A stretch of 64,000 bases of DNA from Glandiceps talaboti (lineage: Eukaryota > Hemichordata > Enteropneusta > Spengelidae). Made by a program: the position numbers and the translations under genes. Below, piece by piece: positions 63,666 through 64,000 of the stretch (position 1 is the stretch's first letter; every line of letters begins with the position of its first letter). Below the pieces are notes generated by a model. That model worked only from the letters and a program-made list of their open reading frames with translations, searched no databases and was not told where the DNA came from. The stretch spans positions 26,236,176-26,300,175 of the forward strand of contig NC_135550.1 of NCBI RefSeq assembly GCF_964340395.1. Direction: 5' to 3'.

Positions 63666-64000
63666 CTATCTCCTTACATTTCTGAGAGCACTGATTTCTT
63701 CCCAACGGTTTCATTTCAGTACTACTCAAATACCATCCACTATGTGTGATCAAAGTCTAGTATTAATCTTCAAGGTTTATATTCAATTTTTCAATTCACA
63801 GGAGTGGGATAGTTATCCCTACAACCATTTTTAGACGACATTTTGAGTCCATATAAGGTAGTTCTGTGGAGATCAAACTTGATGTATTTAATACAGACTT
63901 GGAACACACAGAGATGACAGAGACTATGCTCTCTACATTACACTGTCCATTGCGTTTGATCAACTTATGGATCACTCACTATGTTGTTTGTAGTCTTACT
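63666..64000. other. window end, no feature recognised
   Basis: Unique AT-rich sequence to the window edge. Nothing coding or repetitive is evident. Confidence 0.5.

Noticed and set aside
63055-63753. Repetitive frames LNLDINKHVTA and VDVQVKVGSD
   Set aside because: 36-bp minisatellite; open on both strands and without recognisable flanking coding sequence.

Overview
This is a window of an AT-rich invertebrate animal nuclear genome. Genes are split by many short GT-AG introns, there are no operons, and microsatellites, minisatellites and small inverted-repeat elements are abundant. The gene set (a kynurenine-pathway dioxygenase, a TMEM229 protein, and a hydantoinase/oxoprolinase-DUF917 fusion) together with the minisatellite style suggests a marine invertebrate, perhaps a deuterostome such as a hemichordate, lancelet or echinoderm. 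The species cannot be fixed from the sequence alone.

Layout. 1-1450: two satellite-like arrays, the second built of about 50-bp units carrying a strong palindrome. 1761-14828 (+): a 17-exon gene whose exons join in phase to 1049 residues, with an N-terminal hydantoinase/oxoprolinase (HyuA) half and a C-terminal DUF917 half. Its introns hold a ~93-copy 27-bp minisatellite (5874-8400), a ~36-bp minisatellite, a 27-bp minisatellite and a tRNA-derived SINE. 17588-21261 (-) and 24755-26257 (-): two small single-pass membrane protein genes with matching intron phases and an NPxF motif at the same place, read as tandem paralogues. 33344-33853 (+): a TMEM229-type four-helix membrane protein in one coding exon. 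34-45 kb: no convincing gene; a 30-bp minisatellite of about 1.9 kb (37972-39910), a 20-bp minisatellite, and inverted-repeat elements. 45444-54638 (-): complete 9-exon 3-hydroxyanthranilate 3,4-dioxygenase (HAAO), with several inverted-repeat elements in intron 2. 56981-61154 (-): a multi-exon gene for a protein I do not recognise, with a 29-bp minisatellite in an intron. 61.2-64 kb: no gene seen; a 36-bp minisatellite near the end.

The most interesting pattern joins two unrelated genes. At four exon ends (three in the hydantoinase gene, one in HAAO) the 5' splice site itself has been tandemly duplicated, from two copies up to about 93. In two of these the unit is a multiple of three with an open frame (27 and 51 bp), so choice among the repeated donors would lengthen the protein without shifting frame. 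Similar donor-anchored minisatellites have, as I recall, been reported in amphioxus genes; whether they affect splicing here is untested.

The genes show no evident shared pathway. HAAO acts in tryptophan catabolism, and the HyuA-DUF917 protein probably acts on a cyclic amide or thiohydantoin.
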